A stretch of 64,000 bases of DNA, from contig AJFK01000890.1 in NCBI GenBank assembly GCA_000467715.1, positions 1-64,000 of the forward strand, read 5' to 3'. The stretch comes from Hysterium pulicare CBS 123377. Taxonomy: Eukaryota; Ascomycota; Dothideomycetes; Hysteriales; Hysteriaceae. Numbering within the stretch: the stretch's first letter is position 1; each line of letters starts with the position of its first letter. Positions 1 through 11,542 of this stretch are shown here, in pieces. Under the pieces are notes generated by a model. The model made no database searches, was not told the DNA's origin, and saw nothing but the letters and a program-made list of their open reading frames with translations. The position numbers and the translations under genes are program-made.

Positions 1-2410
1 CCCAAAAGGACCTTGAGAAGGAAATGAAAATGATCCTAGCCCCTATGGAAGCCAACCAAGACCAACTTTTAAATCACAGGCTGCTTCGTCAATTGGGATT
101 GCTCACGGAAACTCAAGCTAATTCTCTTGAATTTGCTGGTGCTCAAAACCATTCTTTTATGGAAATATGGCTGGGGACATCTATTCAGAATGCTCTACGA
201 CCCATGCTGCCCGACGACTTTGGTATTGAAATTGAGGAGGTTGATCTCGAATTCGAACAACTCAAGGAGCTGGAAGCCGAAGCATTTGCCGAGGAAGACG
301 ACATCGAAACACTGAAGGGAAGTAAGGTTCTCCTGAGCGACAATTTTACCGGCAGGATCATCACGGCATTGAGTGACGACCAAGTGCGACGACTATTAGA
401 AATGGAAGACCTCAATGAGATCAAAAAGAAGTTCCGAGGAACTGTTTATCGATATCTCCAACGGGAGGCAAAGCGAATCATCGTCGAAGCTTTCCGTCAA
501 CAAGCCAAGAAATACGACAGCGCTTCCTTCCAGCGGCGCATGGGCCAATTCGAACAAGATAGTTTAATCCTCAGAGACCAGAAGGTCATTGGCCTGACGA
601 CCACTGGCCTCAGCAAATACCGAGCTCTGGTTGCGAGCCTCAAACCCAAAATTGTAGTCGTCGAAGAAGCCGCGGAGACACTTGAAGCCCCTATCATCGC
701 TGCATGCATGCCTTCTCTAGAGCAGCTTGTGCTAGTTGGCGACCACAAACAGCTTCGACCACATTGTCAAGTTCAAGAGCATGAGGATGAACCGTACTTC
801 TTCAACTTCTCCTTGTTCGAACGTATGGTCGAGAACGGCATCGAGTTCGAGACCCTAAGAAGTCAGCGCCGCATGATTCCTGAGATCCGTCGCCTCATAA
901 CGCCCATCTATGAGCAGGGGCTCATCGACCATCCAACTGTCAAAGATAGCCAGAATCGGCGACCTGTAGAAGGCATGGGTGGGTGCAATTCGTGGTTTTT
1001 TACCCACGAAGGGCACGAATCTCAAGATGACAACATGTCTTCAATCAACGTCATGGAAGCACAAATGATTGTGGGCTTCTTTGATTACCTGGTTTATAAC
1101 GGAATCAGCGTCGACGATATTACGGTTCTCACATTCTACAATGGCCAACGTAAAAAAATCCTCAGTCTTCTCAAAAATCACCCAAATTTGACAAGTCACA
1201 CCTTCTTCAAAGTTGTTACGGTTGATTCATATCAGGGGGAGGAGAACGAGATTGTTTTGCTGTCACTCGTTCGCAGCAATGCGAACTACAAAATTGGCTT
1301 CCTCGGCGTCGAGAACCGCGTTTGTGTTGCCTTGTCCCGGGCCAAACGTGGCTTCTACATCTTCGGCAATGGTCAATTACTGTGCGGTGAAAGCAAGATA
1401 TGGTCCAACGTCATTATGACCATGTATGGGAAGTACCGTGATGTGGATGGGAAGTATCGTGATATGGATAGGAAGTGCCGTGATATGGATAAACACCCCG
1501 ATCTGCCGGAGACTGGTCCAACGAGACGCGTGGGTTATCGACTTCCCCTCCAATGCATCAAGCATGATCGGAAGACTTTCATCGAGGGTAAGTTCTTTGC
1601 GTCTTTGTCTATAGCTCCATTAACCACCACGTTCTAGATCCTAGCGACTGGGAGTTGATCAATGGCGGATGTGACAAGAAGTGTCGCTGTACTCTGCCTT
1701 GTGGTCATATCTGCATGCTACGCTGCCATCCGTAAGTCAATGTCATTTGTCAAGAGCTATCAACGCTAATTGTCTATCGCAGTTTCTCCGGATCTCGTAT
1801 CAACTGTACACAAAAATGCACGAAGGTCGTAGAGAATTGCGGACACCCATGTTCTGGGATATGCTGTGACCCTTGCAAGTGTGACACTTGCATTACGGCC
1901 AACAAGTCTGGTATGCGAGCAGTAATGAAGCCAGCTACAAATCAGGACATCCCTCTTGAGAAGTATACGCGAACACCCTCCTCGGGCACCTCCGGATCAC
2001 ACAAGAAAGACTGGGAACAGTATGCCAATAGCGGAGTCATAGAGGACGATATGGCCTTCTTCCAGCGTGCTCGGGCCCTCCGTTTTCCATCTCAGGAGAA
2101 CTCGACTCCGCCACTCAACGGGTACGGTGCTTTTCAGGTTACGAATGGCGCCGGCTCTGTTAAGCCTGCAGACCCTCCTTCCACTCCACCCAGCGGTGGT
2201 GCGAAAATTCTCAAGGTGTCTCCGGTAAAGAACGCCGAGCCCAAGACGCCCCGGAAACTGGATCCGAACTTGCTGATTGATATTTCTCCCTCGCCACCTC
2301 AGCGGTACCGTTACCAGGAACAATTCGTGCCAATGGAGTCTCAGGAGCCAACCCGACCACAGAATCTTTCAAAGAAGTTTAAGCAATCTGGGCGGAGCTT
2401 GCTCGATTGA
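1..2410 (+). CDS. ZNFX1/Hrr1-like SF1 helicase with NFX1-type Cys-rich tail, 5' end outside the window
   Basis: The frame is open from base 3, so the start lies upstream. Exons read 3-1587, 1638-1731 and 1783-2410, with phases that match. The visible part starts late in the helicase core: a Walker B-like VVVEEAAE, motif III LVGDHKQLRP, then TVDSYQGEENEIVLLSLVRS and VCVALSRAKRGF (motifs V and VI of superfamily 1 Upf1-like helicases). After the core come three 7-residue tandem repeats (GKYRDMD type), then two Cys/His-rich segments (CRCTLPCGHICMLRC and CGHPCSGICCDPCKCDTC) typical of NFX1 fingers, then a Pro/Ser-rich tail. Known relatives are animal ZNFX1 and fission yeast Hrr1, RNA helicases that act with the RNAi machinery. 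A role in small-RNA silencing here is inferred. The finger region is shorter than in animal ZNFX1. Confidence 0.85.
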
Positions 2411-3024
2411 GTGACAACTCTCATGGGCTAATCAAATGAATCCACATTTCTTCAAAACGACGAAACAGAAGGCAGAGTATCAAATGGATACGTCTGGAAA
2501 AGGGTTGTTGACAAAAGGACAAGGGAAAGTGGAGTTGAGAGTTTTTTCCTTGATATCAAAATAATGGTTCAAAAGGCGTGAATGCCCTCATGGTCTGTAC
2601 TTTGCTGAGCAGCTTTTATAGTTGTTTCTACATGGTATGACTGTCACCTACTCATCACTCGGCCTATATAACCAGGTAACATAGTCTAAAATCCCTAAAT
2701 AAATACCATTGGTATATCTGAGGTGCATGCTATGTACACAAGATGTGAAAAATTAGTTTTCAGATCATAACCGTAGGTGATTGTGCTTTTCATGGCCTGC
2801 AGCTCAAAGTTCTCATGTGCGGCGAACTCCGTGCCGAGAAGATCTGGATTTGGAAACTTGCTGCCTGCGCCCTCAACCTTGTCACTCGAACCTCAACCTC
2901 AGCTTGAAGAAGAGTTTGGTAAAGCTCAACCCCGCGTAAACGGTGATTGTATTTAAAACTCTCGGTCTCAGCTTCCATACCTGACCGAGTATGCACGTCC
3001 TACCGAGACTTCAATTGTAACAGT
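2411..3024. other. Intergenic region with a promoter-proximal repeat
   Basis: No gene seen. It holds the 3' flank of the helicase gene and the upstream region of the next gene. The last 125 bases include one copy of a sequence that recurs near 11.4 kb (listed separately). Confidence 0.6.
2901..2963 (+). repeat. Dispersed repeat, copy 1 (upstream of the Fungal_N gene)
   Basis: About 63 bases match 11380-11443 at roughly 85% by hand alignment. The core is AAGCTCAACC-CGCGTAA-CGGTGATT. Most differences are transitions. The similarity weakens but continues upstream, so this is probably the shared 5' flank of two related genes rather than a transposon end. Confidence 0.65.
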
Positions 3025-6000
3025 ATGGCGGTTCCGTTTGGATTCTCCGCAGGAGACTTTATTGCTGCAATAAGTATGTTTCCCAATGGCGCCAAAGGCT
3101 GCCGTCGGCGCCCCGGTGTCCTTACCGTTTACCCTATCACAGCGCTCAGAAGTGTCGGTGGCGCGTCATCGGACTATCAAGGTCTTATTATAGAGCTGCA
3201 AGGATTGGAAGGCATCCTTTCTCGCCTTATAGCCTTGGAGCCAACGGAAAGCAATATCGCCCATGTGGACGCCATCAGGTGCATGGCAATCGCATGCAAT
3301 CTGCCTTTGACTGAGTTTCGGAACAAAATATGCAAGTTTGAACAAGACTTGGGTCCAAAGGCCAGCAAATCTTTATCATTGCGAGGGACCAGCCAGAAAG
3401 CGAGATGGACAGTTATTCTCAGCCCAGAAGTAAAGAAGTTGCGCGCACTGGTCGCCGCTAAAGTGCTGAGCATAAATCTCCTATTAGCTATGCATGCCTC
3501 TGAGGCTTTGTCACGATTGGAGACAAGTTCGAAGAGCAGGCATGAAGATGTGATGGCTGAGGTTCAGCACGTTAGCAATCGAATTAGAAAAGCTGAGGAG
3601 CGGATCTTAGGCAAAGCTACGCAAATGACTGTAGAGCTAGAGCACGGTATGGACCGAATCTGTCGCACACATGCCACTGTAGCTCGAGACGTTGCATCTT
3701 TAACGACGGCGACGGAATCCACGAACAGGTCTATTGTCGACCTCCATGGCGTAGGGAACCAAATCGTATCCTTCATTCGTACCTTTCCAACTGAATTACG
3801 TACTCTTCTGAACAATATTGTCCGTAGAAATATGGAGATGTACATGATACTACTCAGCATTCAAAGGCAGTTACCGAAGTCTCCAACAATGCTCTTATCG
3901 ACCGATATCAAGTTTGAGAATGCCCTCGGTATCTCGCGTCCATTGCCGTACGAATTCTTCAAGTACTGGCAGGTAAGATGATGCTTGTTGGTCTTATAGA
4001 TTCGAAGGGCAATAACTAACAACCTATAGCCATTTGAGGGGCTGCGTCAAGCAAAATTCCAAGAAACCCCAGGTTCCGCAAAAGTTGCACGTGGACAGTA
4101 CTGCCTTGTTCATCGTCAAAGACCAGCACTGGTCCTCAATCAGCAAAATTGGTCAAAATTCGTACAACCCGGGGCTGATATTATGATGCTCATGGTCATG
4201 TTTGAGATTACTGCAGCGCAATCATCTTGCCCTCGGCCGTCCTGTGAAGGAAGAACAGAGCACAGCTCGATGTCGTCCTGCCTTGTGACCTGGTAAGATT
4301 CATACCATTACTGTGGAGAACGACAGCTTACTTTTGAAATAAGTTCCAACTGCGGACTCCGCTACATCCTCAATCCAGATGTGCTCGTAGGAACAGAGAT
4401 GGACATAGATTCGGAGCATGCCATCTTGTCCGCACAAGCCCAGGAAGATATCGAAATCTTCGGCCCATGCAACGTTCCTTGGGAAGTCCAAGCTGAAGAA
4501 TTACCGGAAATCCAACAAAGTTCCGGCCACCTCAAGTCATCATCAGTGATAACTGGAAGTCTTTTAGAAGGGTCATCGTTGCACACTTCGTCTACTAACA
4601 GCATAGCCACACACGGATCGCGAACAGATGCAGCCCCATATCTCAGAAGCTTCTCTCCCCAATTCACTACGAATAGCGATCCACCCCTCATTAATTGGCT
4701 AGCCCAAACTGTTGAACCGTTGAACGCAGTGAATTCTGCTGCGAAGCGAAAAACATACGACGAGCAGGAAGAAGGCTCGAGGAAACGATTAAAGATACAA
4801 GAGATGGAAGAAGTGGAAATATTCAAGAACATTCAGATTCCCAGCTTGAAAGATGTTTCAGAGAATCATCGAAATACAAGACCAGATCAATCCACTTTGG
4901 ATAATACCGAAGTTGGGATGCGCGTGTTCCTTCCGAATATCGAAGATCGATATCCCGAGATGGAGTATTTCCTTGCCATGCGGATCGCTGAAGCAAACTG
5001 GGCCCGTGCAAAGCGGCTTAGTCTTGCTAGAGATTCCGAGAAAGCTTTGCGTTCAATGAGGGCTGCTTTTCTTGAAGAATCTGATGCTAAGAAAGCTCAC
5101 AGTTTGATGAAGGCTGCTCTCGCCGAAGATAATCAGCCCCACGGTCACAACGAACCGATTCCCGGAGAATCCTCAACATTAATTCAAGATTACAGTCAGC
5201 GTTCAGAGTCGAAAAGCACGCATGTTGACGTCGATATGCGGGGCCAATCCCCCTTGCCTGATATTCCTGTGCAGGCTTCCGATACGAACTTGACTCCGCA
5301 TACACTATTTCAGAACGAGCAAGTCACGCCACTCGCATGCCCTATTGCAAGCTACTAACCCTGTCTCAAGTATACAGCTCCCACCCCAGGACTCTGAAGA
5401 ACGCCCTTCACCTGATTCATTACTATCACCACGAAGAGGTCATGCATACAAACGCTCAAAAGCCCCGCCCGTAATCGGGAGAACAAGATTGTCTGTAAAT
5501 ACAAAGAATGCGCGGATCTCACGTTTTTTCAAATGTCTGATTGGAGGTTAGTCTACCGTCTTTACTCACCCAGTACTCATTCGATTACCTGGATCTTATT
5601 TTCTCACTTAATACTCATCTGCTCGTCGCTAATTATTCTTTATAGGAAACACATGGACAAACATGAGCGCCCATATAAATGTAAAATCAAAGGTTGTGAG
5701 AAACTTCAAGGTTTTACATACAGCGGCGGACTTAAACGTCATGAGAGGGAAGTTCACAAATTACATGGCGGCATTAAGAAATCTCTATTTTGTCCCTTCG
5801 CAGACTGCAAGCGCAGCTCAGGATCAGGGTTTGCAAGGGAGGAGAACCTTGCTGAGCATAAGAGAAGAGTCCACCGCACATCATCCGACTTGTCCCCTGT
5901 AGTTCTCCCAAAGGATACTAAAAACCACTTATATTCAGAATCCAATTTTTGGTCCGCATTTCCAACTTATCCGAGCCGACCTGCATCTCTGTCTTCCAGC

Positions 6001-6685
6001 ATGAACAGTTCGCTACGAGGGGGGGAAGCTCTGGATTCTACCTACCAGAATAACATCAAAGAAGACAATGGCAAGCGCATTAGCGGCACGTGCAATGTTG
6101 GCCTCGAAAGACCACAGTTAATTGATGTCGCCCCTCCGGAGAATCCAGAATTACCAGAATATCTCAAAGCCGAATCTTGTAGCATCGAGCCATTTCCCAA
6201 CATCGCCTCTGAGCCTGATTCTGTGGCAGCCTGCTTCCGCCTACCGGAGCTTGCTACCAGCTACACCGAGGGAAGAAGTTTTGTTTGTGAAGTATGCGGA
6301 CGGGAAACAACTTTGACGCGAAAACGTCACTGGAAGTGAGTGTTTTGTGTACGGTGTATCCAACGGAGCATTACTGATTGGAACTAGGCGCCATATACTT
6401 CATGATCTCAGGCCATATATCTGCACTTACGAGAACTGCAGTGCACCCGTCGAGACATTTGGACGCCGGAAGGATCTTATGAATCACGAGAGGCATTGCC
6501 CTGGCTTGAGGGTGTGTGGAAAACGACTGGAGTACGATGCCTGTCCATTCTGCCAAAGAAAACTTCGAGGAACAGAAGGAGTTTCGAAGCATATTGCGCG
6601 TCACATGGAAGAAGTGGCTTTTCTTGCTTTGAACTCAACATACAGCCAGTGGCATTACTACGATGACTCTGCTTCTGGTGGTTGA
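3025..6685 (+). CDS. Fungal_N-like / ubiquitin-like (ULD) / multi-C2H2 zinc-finger protein
   Basis: I read one gene: exons 3025-3073, 3143-3972, 4030-4292, 4344-5322, an uncertain exon ending at 5546, 5646-6335 and 6388-6685. The start is MAVPFGFSAGDFIAAI, the usual opening of the fungal Fungal_N domain found in STAND-type and related proteins. A coiled-coil middle follows, then a block with PYEFFKYWQ, LPGSAKV-like spacing and NWSKFVQPG, which resembles the ULD_2 ubiquitin-like domain, then CPRPSC and a Cys-rich CSNCG. The C-terminus has several C2H2 fingers, including VCKYKEC...HMDKH, CEKLQGF...H...H, CPFADCKRSSGSGF...H...H, CEVCG...H and CPFCQRKL...H...H. The upstream frame and the first finger are not joined cleanly between 5323 and 5437. 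A 114-nt intron ending at 5436 would restore phase. Function is unknown; a nuclear signalling or DNA-binding role is inferred. The 69-nt first intron could be retained in frame. Confidence 0.7.
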
Positions 6686-6942
6686 TTTGGAAATGCCGAC
6701 TTCCTACCTCAACTATTTCTCCAGCTTTTTGGACTCATAAATGAATCCCTCCGCCCTGCTCGGAACATATGCCGGAATATTCCAGTTCCATAAGCAAACA
6801 TCAGCAGCAATCAATGATGTTGTCATTTTGGCAACCTCGGGCACCACAGCATTCTTGCAAGTTTCTTATTTCGTCACTCTCACTTTCTCTCATCACGGTA
6901 TCATTTCCACTCCAATACGAACTAAACTTTCATTGATTTTAC

Positions 6943-7880
6943 CTACGCCATTATACCTCCATCTATAATCTGCACAGTCCCAGTAATATACTGGCTTCCA
7001 TCGCAGAGCAACCACGCAATCAACGCTGCGACCTCTTCCGGTCTACCCTTCCGCGGAATCTGTATCTTGTAATCCCCTTCCTTCCCTCTGATTCTCACAG
7101 AATCACGATGCATTTCAGTATCGATAATACCCCTACACGACCAATCGTCAGCGAACACTTCCAAATGCACATATCCACCGCTCAACGCTCCCAAAATATC
7201 CAAGTCCAAGACAAGAGAAAAAGAGGAGAGTAGACTCACGGCGCAATACAATTAACCCTAATCCCCCTATCCCCAACCTCCTTCGCCGCCGTCTTCGTCA
7301 ACCCCACAACCCCATGCTTAGCAACCGTATACGCCGCATTCTTCGGAAAACCCCCCAATCCCGCAATACTAGCCGCATTCACAATACTCGCCTTCTCGTT
7401 CATATTCCGTATCTGCGCCCGCATGCACTGCATAACCCCCGTAATATTCACATCCAGCACGAACTGCCAATCCTCATCGTTCAGATCCTCGACGCGCTCA
7501 ATATTAATGCTTTTCGGAATCACGCCAGCGAGATTGGCGGCGCCGTCGAGTTTCCCGAATCTAGAGACGACGTCGTTGATCCAGCTGTCTACTTGGTCTC
7601 GCTTTCGCACGTCGACTAATGTGGCTATCACTTCTCCGCCTCCGCCTGCTTTTGCTTTTGCTCTTATTTCTTGCTCTGCTTTTTCGAGATTCGCTTTGTT
7701 GATGTCGGAGATTGCGACTTTGGCGCCCTGCGAGACGAGGAGCGTGGCTGTTGCATAGCCGATGCCCGCTGCGCCTCCTGTGATGGCGATTACTTTGCCT
7801 GTCATGTTGAAGAGCGGGGGCACCTGTTTGAAGGATTGGGAGATGGGGGTTTCGTTTATGGGGACGCCGTTGATGGACAT
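6943..7880 (-). CDS. Short-chain dehydrogenase/reductase (classical SDR)
   Basis: Exons (minus strand) 7880-7240 and 7132-6943 give 276 residues, the usual length for a classical SDR. The cofactor motif is TGGAAGIG (near residue 34), followed by NLAGV and the catalytic set SIAG...YTVAK (Ser, Tyr, Lys). The C-terminus IDGGIMA is also typical. It should reduce or oxidise a carbonyl/alcohol with NAD(P)(H) in the cytosol. The substrate cannot be read from sequence. The single 107-nt intron splits a Pro codon and restores VNCIAPGIIDTEM. Its neighbour upstream is a glyoxalase-like gene on the same strand, about 670 bases away. Confidence 0.88.
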
Positions 7881-8550
7881 GGCGGGCGAGAGAAGTGTTG
7901 ACGAAGATACGGGGATAGAGATTTGGACGGGAATTGGCTTTTCGGAGGATTAAAGGAGGGTGGAGATGGTGATGGGGAGGAGGTCTGATGGTAAATTTAT
8001 GTAGTAAAACTAGATAAGCTACTCTTTTCGAGGCTCGAGCAGTATATCGTCACATCAAAAGATTGAACTTTAGAATAGGCGAATAGCTCAGATTACAAAC
8101 TTTCTACCTGCAGTGTATGGACAACCCGACCAAAATGTTCCCATGACGCCGTTCGGATGTCCTCTGGCAGAGCTTCTACATGTGAGGTTATTTTAGGCAG
8201 CTAACAACTACGACATTGAACCAGGAACAACTTGCCCCGCCTCCATACCCCGCCTTCGCGGTTGCTTGTCCGCGTTTAGTGTTAGAAGAACCGGGATTCT
8301 GGATAGGGCTGAGGTGGAGCGTCGAGGGGAAAATGTTATCCGAACTGAGAATCGGTCACGTGAGGACAATTGTTGAGGACCTGAGGAGAAAACCGAAATG
8401 GAATTAAGTAAATGCTGCATGCTGTAGGTATTCTGAGTATATCATCTAGTTGAAGAAGAGCAAATAAGTGCCCGCCTAGATGGCGACTTCAGATACCCTA
8501 ACCATGCCCTCTACACTTCCTCGTTCACAAGAAAGAAATCATCCCGCAAA
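7881..8550. other. Intergenic region, nothing recognised
   Basis: 5' flank of the SDR and 3' flank of the glyoxalase-like gene. I see no RNA gene, repeat or convincing reading frame. Confidence 0.5.
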
Positions 8551-9061
8551 CTACTCCCGATTAGCCATCATCTTCTCAAAGGTACAACTACATGCTTCAA
8601 TCACATTCCCCCACGGATCCTGGCAATAAAGTGCAAGCTGCTTCTCCGCCTCCCCTTGACAACTCTGCGGCACGACCGTCTCCCCAATCTTCTTGCCACC
8701 AGCCTTGATCACTCTCTCGCATAGCACCTCAGGGTCTGGATCCGTAACCGCAATGTGGAAGACTCCACCGCGCGTGTAGTCGAAGCTGGCGGGCTGGCTC
8801 ATGGGTGGATCGATGAATTGGAAGAGCTCGAATCCGATGCCGTTGCCGGTTGTCAAGAAGGCGATTTTCACCTTGTGTGAGGGTATCGCCGTAGACTCGG
8901 AAGACAGGAGCGTTGGGGTCTACGGCTCGGTCAGAGCATGCTGGGCCGGAGCGGAGTTTGCGGAAACCGAATATGGAGGTGTAGAAGGTTATTGCGGCGT
9001 CGATGTCGGGGACATGGAGAGCTATGTGGTTGATGACGCGGTTGTGAGGTGGTGATTCCAT
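8551..9061 (-). pseudogene. Glyoxalase/bleomycin-resistance (VOC) protein, frame broken
   Basis: Two overlapping minus-strand frames together encode one VOC-fold protein. The first half (from 9061) reads NHIALHVPDIDAAITFYTS and ends at FRVYGD. The second half reads KVKIAFLTTGNGIGFELFQF, GGVFHIAVTDPDP and ends LYCQDPWGNVIEAC. The two halves meet near 8871-8880 but are one base out of phase, with no room for an intron. This is therefore a recent frameshift or a sequence error. VOC proteins are metal-dependent lyases, isomerases or dioxygenases, or binding proteins. If the break is real, the second betaalphabetabetabeta module is lost. Confidence 0.7.
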
Positions 9062-9371
9062 TTGGGACGGACCAACTTATCGTAGTGAGAATTTAACAAC
9101 AAATGATACGTGTTTTAGATATTCGCGAAAGTGGACTGATTGAACAACGGACTTCTGCAGCTTCGAATGAAGAACTTTTAGCCTCTCCATGATTATTCAG
9201 TTCCATGATACACTGCCAGGAAATACTTTTCCCGGAAAAATACTCCTGCCATCGCAGTTGTAGACCATGATATAGGCGAGCGGTGATGGGGAAAGGGTTT
9301 AATGGTTCCCCGCGTCGGGATGGAGCATCCGTAAAGCGTTGCACTAGCGGCGGCTGCTACTGTAGATGGCT
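9062..9371. other. Intergenic region, nothing recognised
   Basis: Short spacer between the start of the VOC gene and the stop of the DUF7820-type gene. Small open frames here show no protein-like pattern. Confidence 0.5.
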
Positions 9372-10679
9372 TCACCAGACCATCCACTTACAAAGACAGC
9401 CATTATTGCTTGGGCCTCCATCTCTTTTTTTCGCACCCAGTCCTATCTCTTGCAATGTTGGATCAGTCTCATCCAGTATGAGTTCCTCAAGGTGTCCGTT
9501 ATTTTCATAATCGATTATCCAGTTTTCATTGTCCAGCGCAACCATTTGTTCACAAGTTCCACTGGCAGTGTTTGGTAGACGCCTCTCCACTATTTTTGTA
9601 ACAGAAGGAATGACCGGCAAATCAGTCATTGGAAAGTCTGACGCATTCAAATTACCGCTGGCTTTGGCCGCTGAGTTGTCTGATACATATATGTAACCCT
9701 CGAAGAATGTTTCCAGGAATTTACAAACCCAGGGTTTATCCCCTGACTGAACTTGAAGCTTGGCAGGATCTGGTGGATGGATTTGCGTGCTTCCGTTTAT
9801 GATCTGATTTTCTTGCAAGATGACAATTCGAGTAAAAGAACTCTGAAAATGATATGCTGGGCCAAGGGTAGGAAATTCAAGATCAATCACGAGGTTGAGG
9901 AGGGTTGAGTTGATCTGTGGTGGCTGAGCACCATATGGCGTCCCATCGCTCATGTTGAGAGGCTGAACAGACGCTATCGTCATGTTGGGGTTATTAGCAG
10001 GAGATGGAAGAAGACTAATTGTAAACGTGTTGTTTACACCGCAGGGCCAAGCTGCAGTCTCGTTGTTTCCTGCGAGGCAAGATGCATCTTCTTGCTGGGG
10101 TATACCGAGAGGTACAATAAATGTGCCACGTTGAAGCGGAGGCATATTTGAAGGCGTTGGTATCGGTGTTGCACCTAGTAGAATAGTACTTGACACTGTA
10201 GGTGACGGAGAAACAGATTGTGCTTTCGTTGGGCTATATAACATTAGTGCCTGTCCTTACTAAACTTGATGCAATGTGTTTCACCTGTGGAAGTGCCGGC
10301 TTTTGACAATACCTAGGGTTAGCCCAGCTATGACGGCTAGGCTTAATTGGATGCCTGCGATGATGACGATCCGGTACTTTAAGGGAATTCGACTCCATTT
10401 AGTATCAGGTAAATCCGGGAGAGCCTTCTGCTCTGCATTGATGGTAACTCTTGTTCCTGGCACGACTTCTTTTTCCTCCCGACCCAACGCGAATTGTTTG
10501 GCATTAGGGCTGTTGAGCCTTTCAAAAGGCGTAACCTCAATACCATCGATTGAAACGGTCGGAGTGTTCGGATTGGCATGAAGCAATTGATCTTGCCCAT
10601 ATGTTTCGGTGTAGTGGCTTCTGTTGTCGATTGGCAGATACCGAATACTGACTACCGTAGACCGGGGATGGGACTGCAT
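9372..10679 (-). CDS. DUF7820-type single-pass membrane protein
   Basis: Exons 10679-10285 and 10233-9372 (51-nt intron) give 418 residues. The N-terminal third is cytosolic-looking and polar. One membrane helix lies near residues 105-128 (YRIVIIAGIQLSLAVIAG), followed by a Ser/Thr/Pro linker and an extracellular domain with several N-x-S/T sites (NNTFTIS, NMSDG, NGSTQ, NASDF). The opening GTFIVPLG and CLAGN-TAAWPC resemble the fungal DUF7820 family, whose function is unknown. Type II or III orientation with a glycosylated outer domain is inferred. Confidence 0.7.
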
Positions 10680-11542
10680 GGGTTCAATCGCAAAGTGAAA
10701 TGACTTGCAATTTATCTCGAGATAGCTAGAAACCGTGATGAAGCGAGTTGTAGTGGGGAAGCGGAAATGTCATTCTCTGCGTGTTGGATGAATGGAAAGA
10801 AACACCAGTGCCAGCACGGGTGCCCGAGAAAGAGCAGGAGAAATCTAGATCGCAACTGACTGCAACGCATAATAGATATACGAATCAACCATGCTCCACT
10901 GTAGCAATGAAGAAAGTAGTACGCAAGCAAGTACCTCTTTGGTTGGTTTCAAGTGTGCTGTGCCACTCTCGCGCGTTCTTCAGCGAACAACCCCGCCTGT
11001 CGCAGCGCCAATCAGTTGCTCTGATTGCTAACATCTTGCAGAGACCATCTGGCTTGCCAAGGCGAAATTCATGCCTTAATATTCTCTCATAAGTGTCCTG
11101 AATGCACAGTCCAAGGAAATAATGGGGGAGTTTAAGAAAGATGGAGGAATGGTTTGGGCTGCGACGTGGGGGCGTGTTTGGTGGAGATCGGCACCGCTAC
11201 AGCATTAACGATGGATGCTTTGTTTCAGCATTTCCTACGGAAGAAAGAGATTTTGCATCGCCAATGATAGACGGCATCTAGACATTGGCAGGTTAATGCG
11301 TAGTCGCCAATCAACTCATTTCCTTCACCTTCGTATATACTCTCGAGATCTTGCAATCTCCGTTGACACGACTTCAACGAGCATTGAAAAAGAGTTTGAT
11401 TAAGCTCAACCACGCGTAAGCGGTGATTATGTTCAAAGCTCTCATTTATGGTTGATTTCATTGAATAATGTAACGGTGTTGCTTTGATTTTGCGTTGAGT
11501 TCGTCAACGAGCATTATTATATCGGCCACCCAGCGAGAAGCG
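10680..11542. other. Intergenic region with a relic repeat copy
   Basis: No intact gene. It contains the second copy of the dispersed repeat at 11380-11443 and, after it, a degenerate stretch that may be a remnant of a Fungal_N gene start. Confidence 0.5.
11380..11443 (+). repeat. Dispersed repeat, copy 2 (orphaned)
   Basis: Matches 2901-2963 at about 85% by eye. Copy 1 sits about 60 bases upstream of a Fungal_N start codon. After copy 2 there is no such gene, only 11470-11510, which vaguely recalls the FGFSVGDF opening. About 100 bases on, the 3' end of a P450 gene begins on the other strand. Confidence 0.6.
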
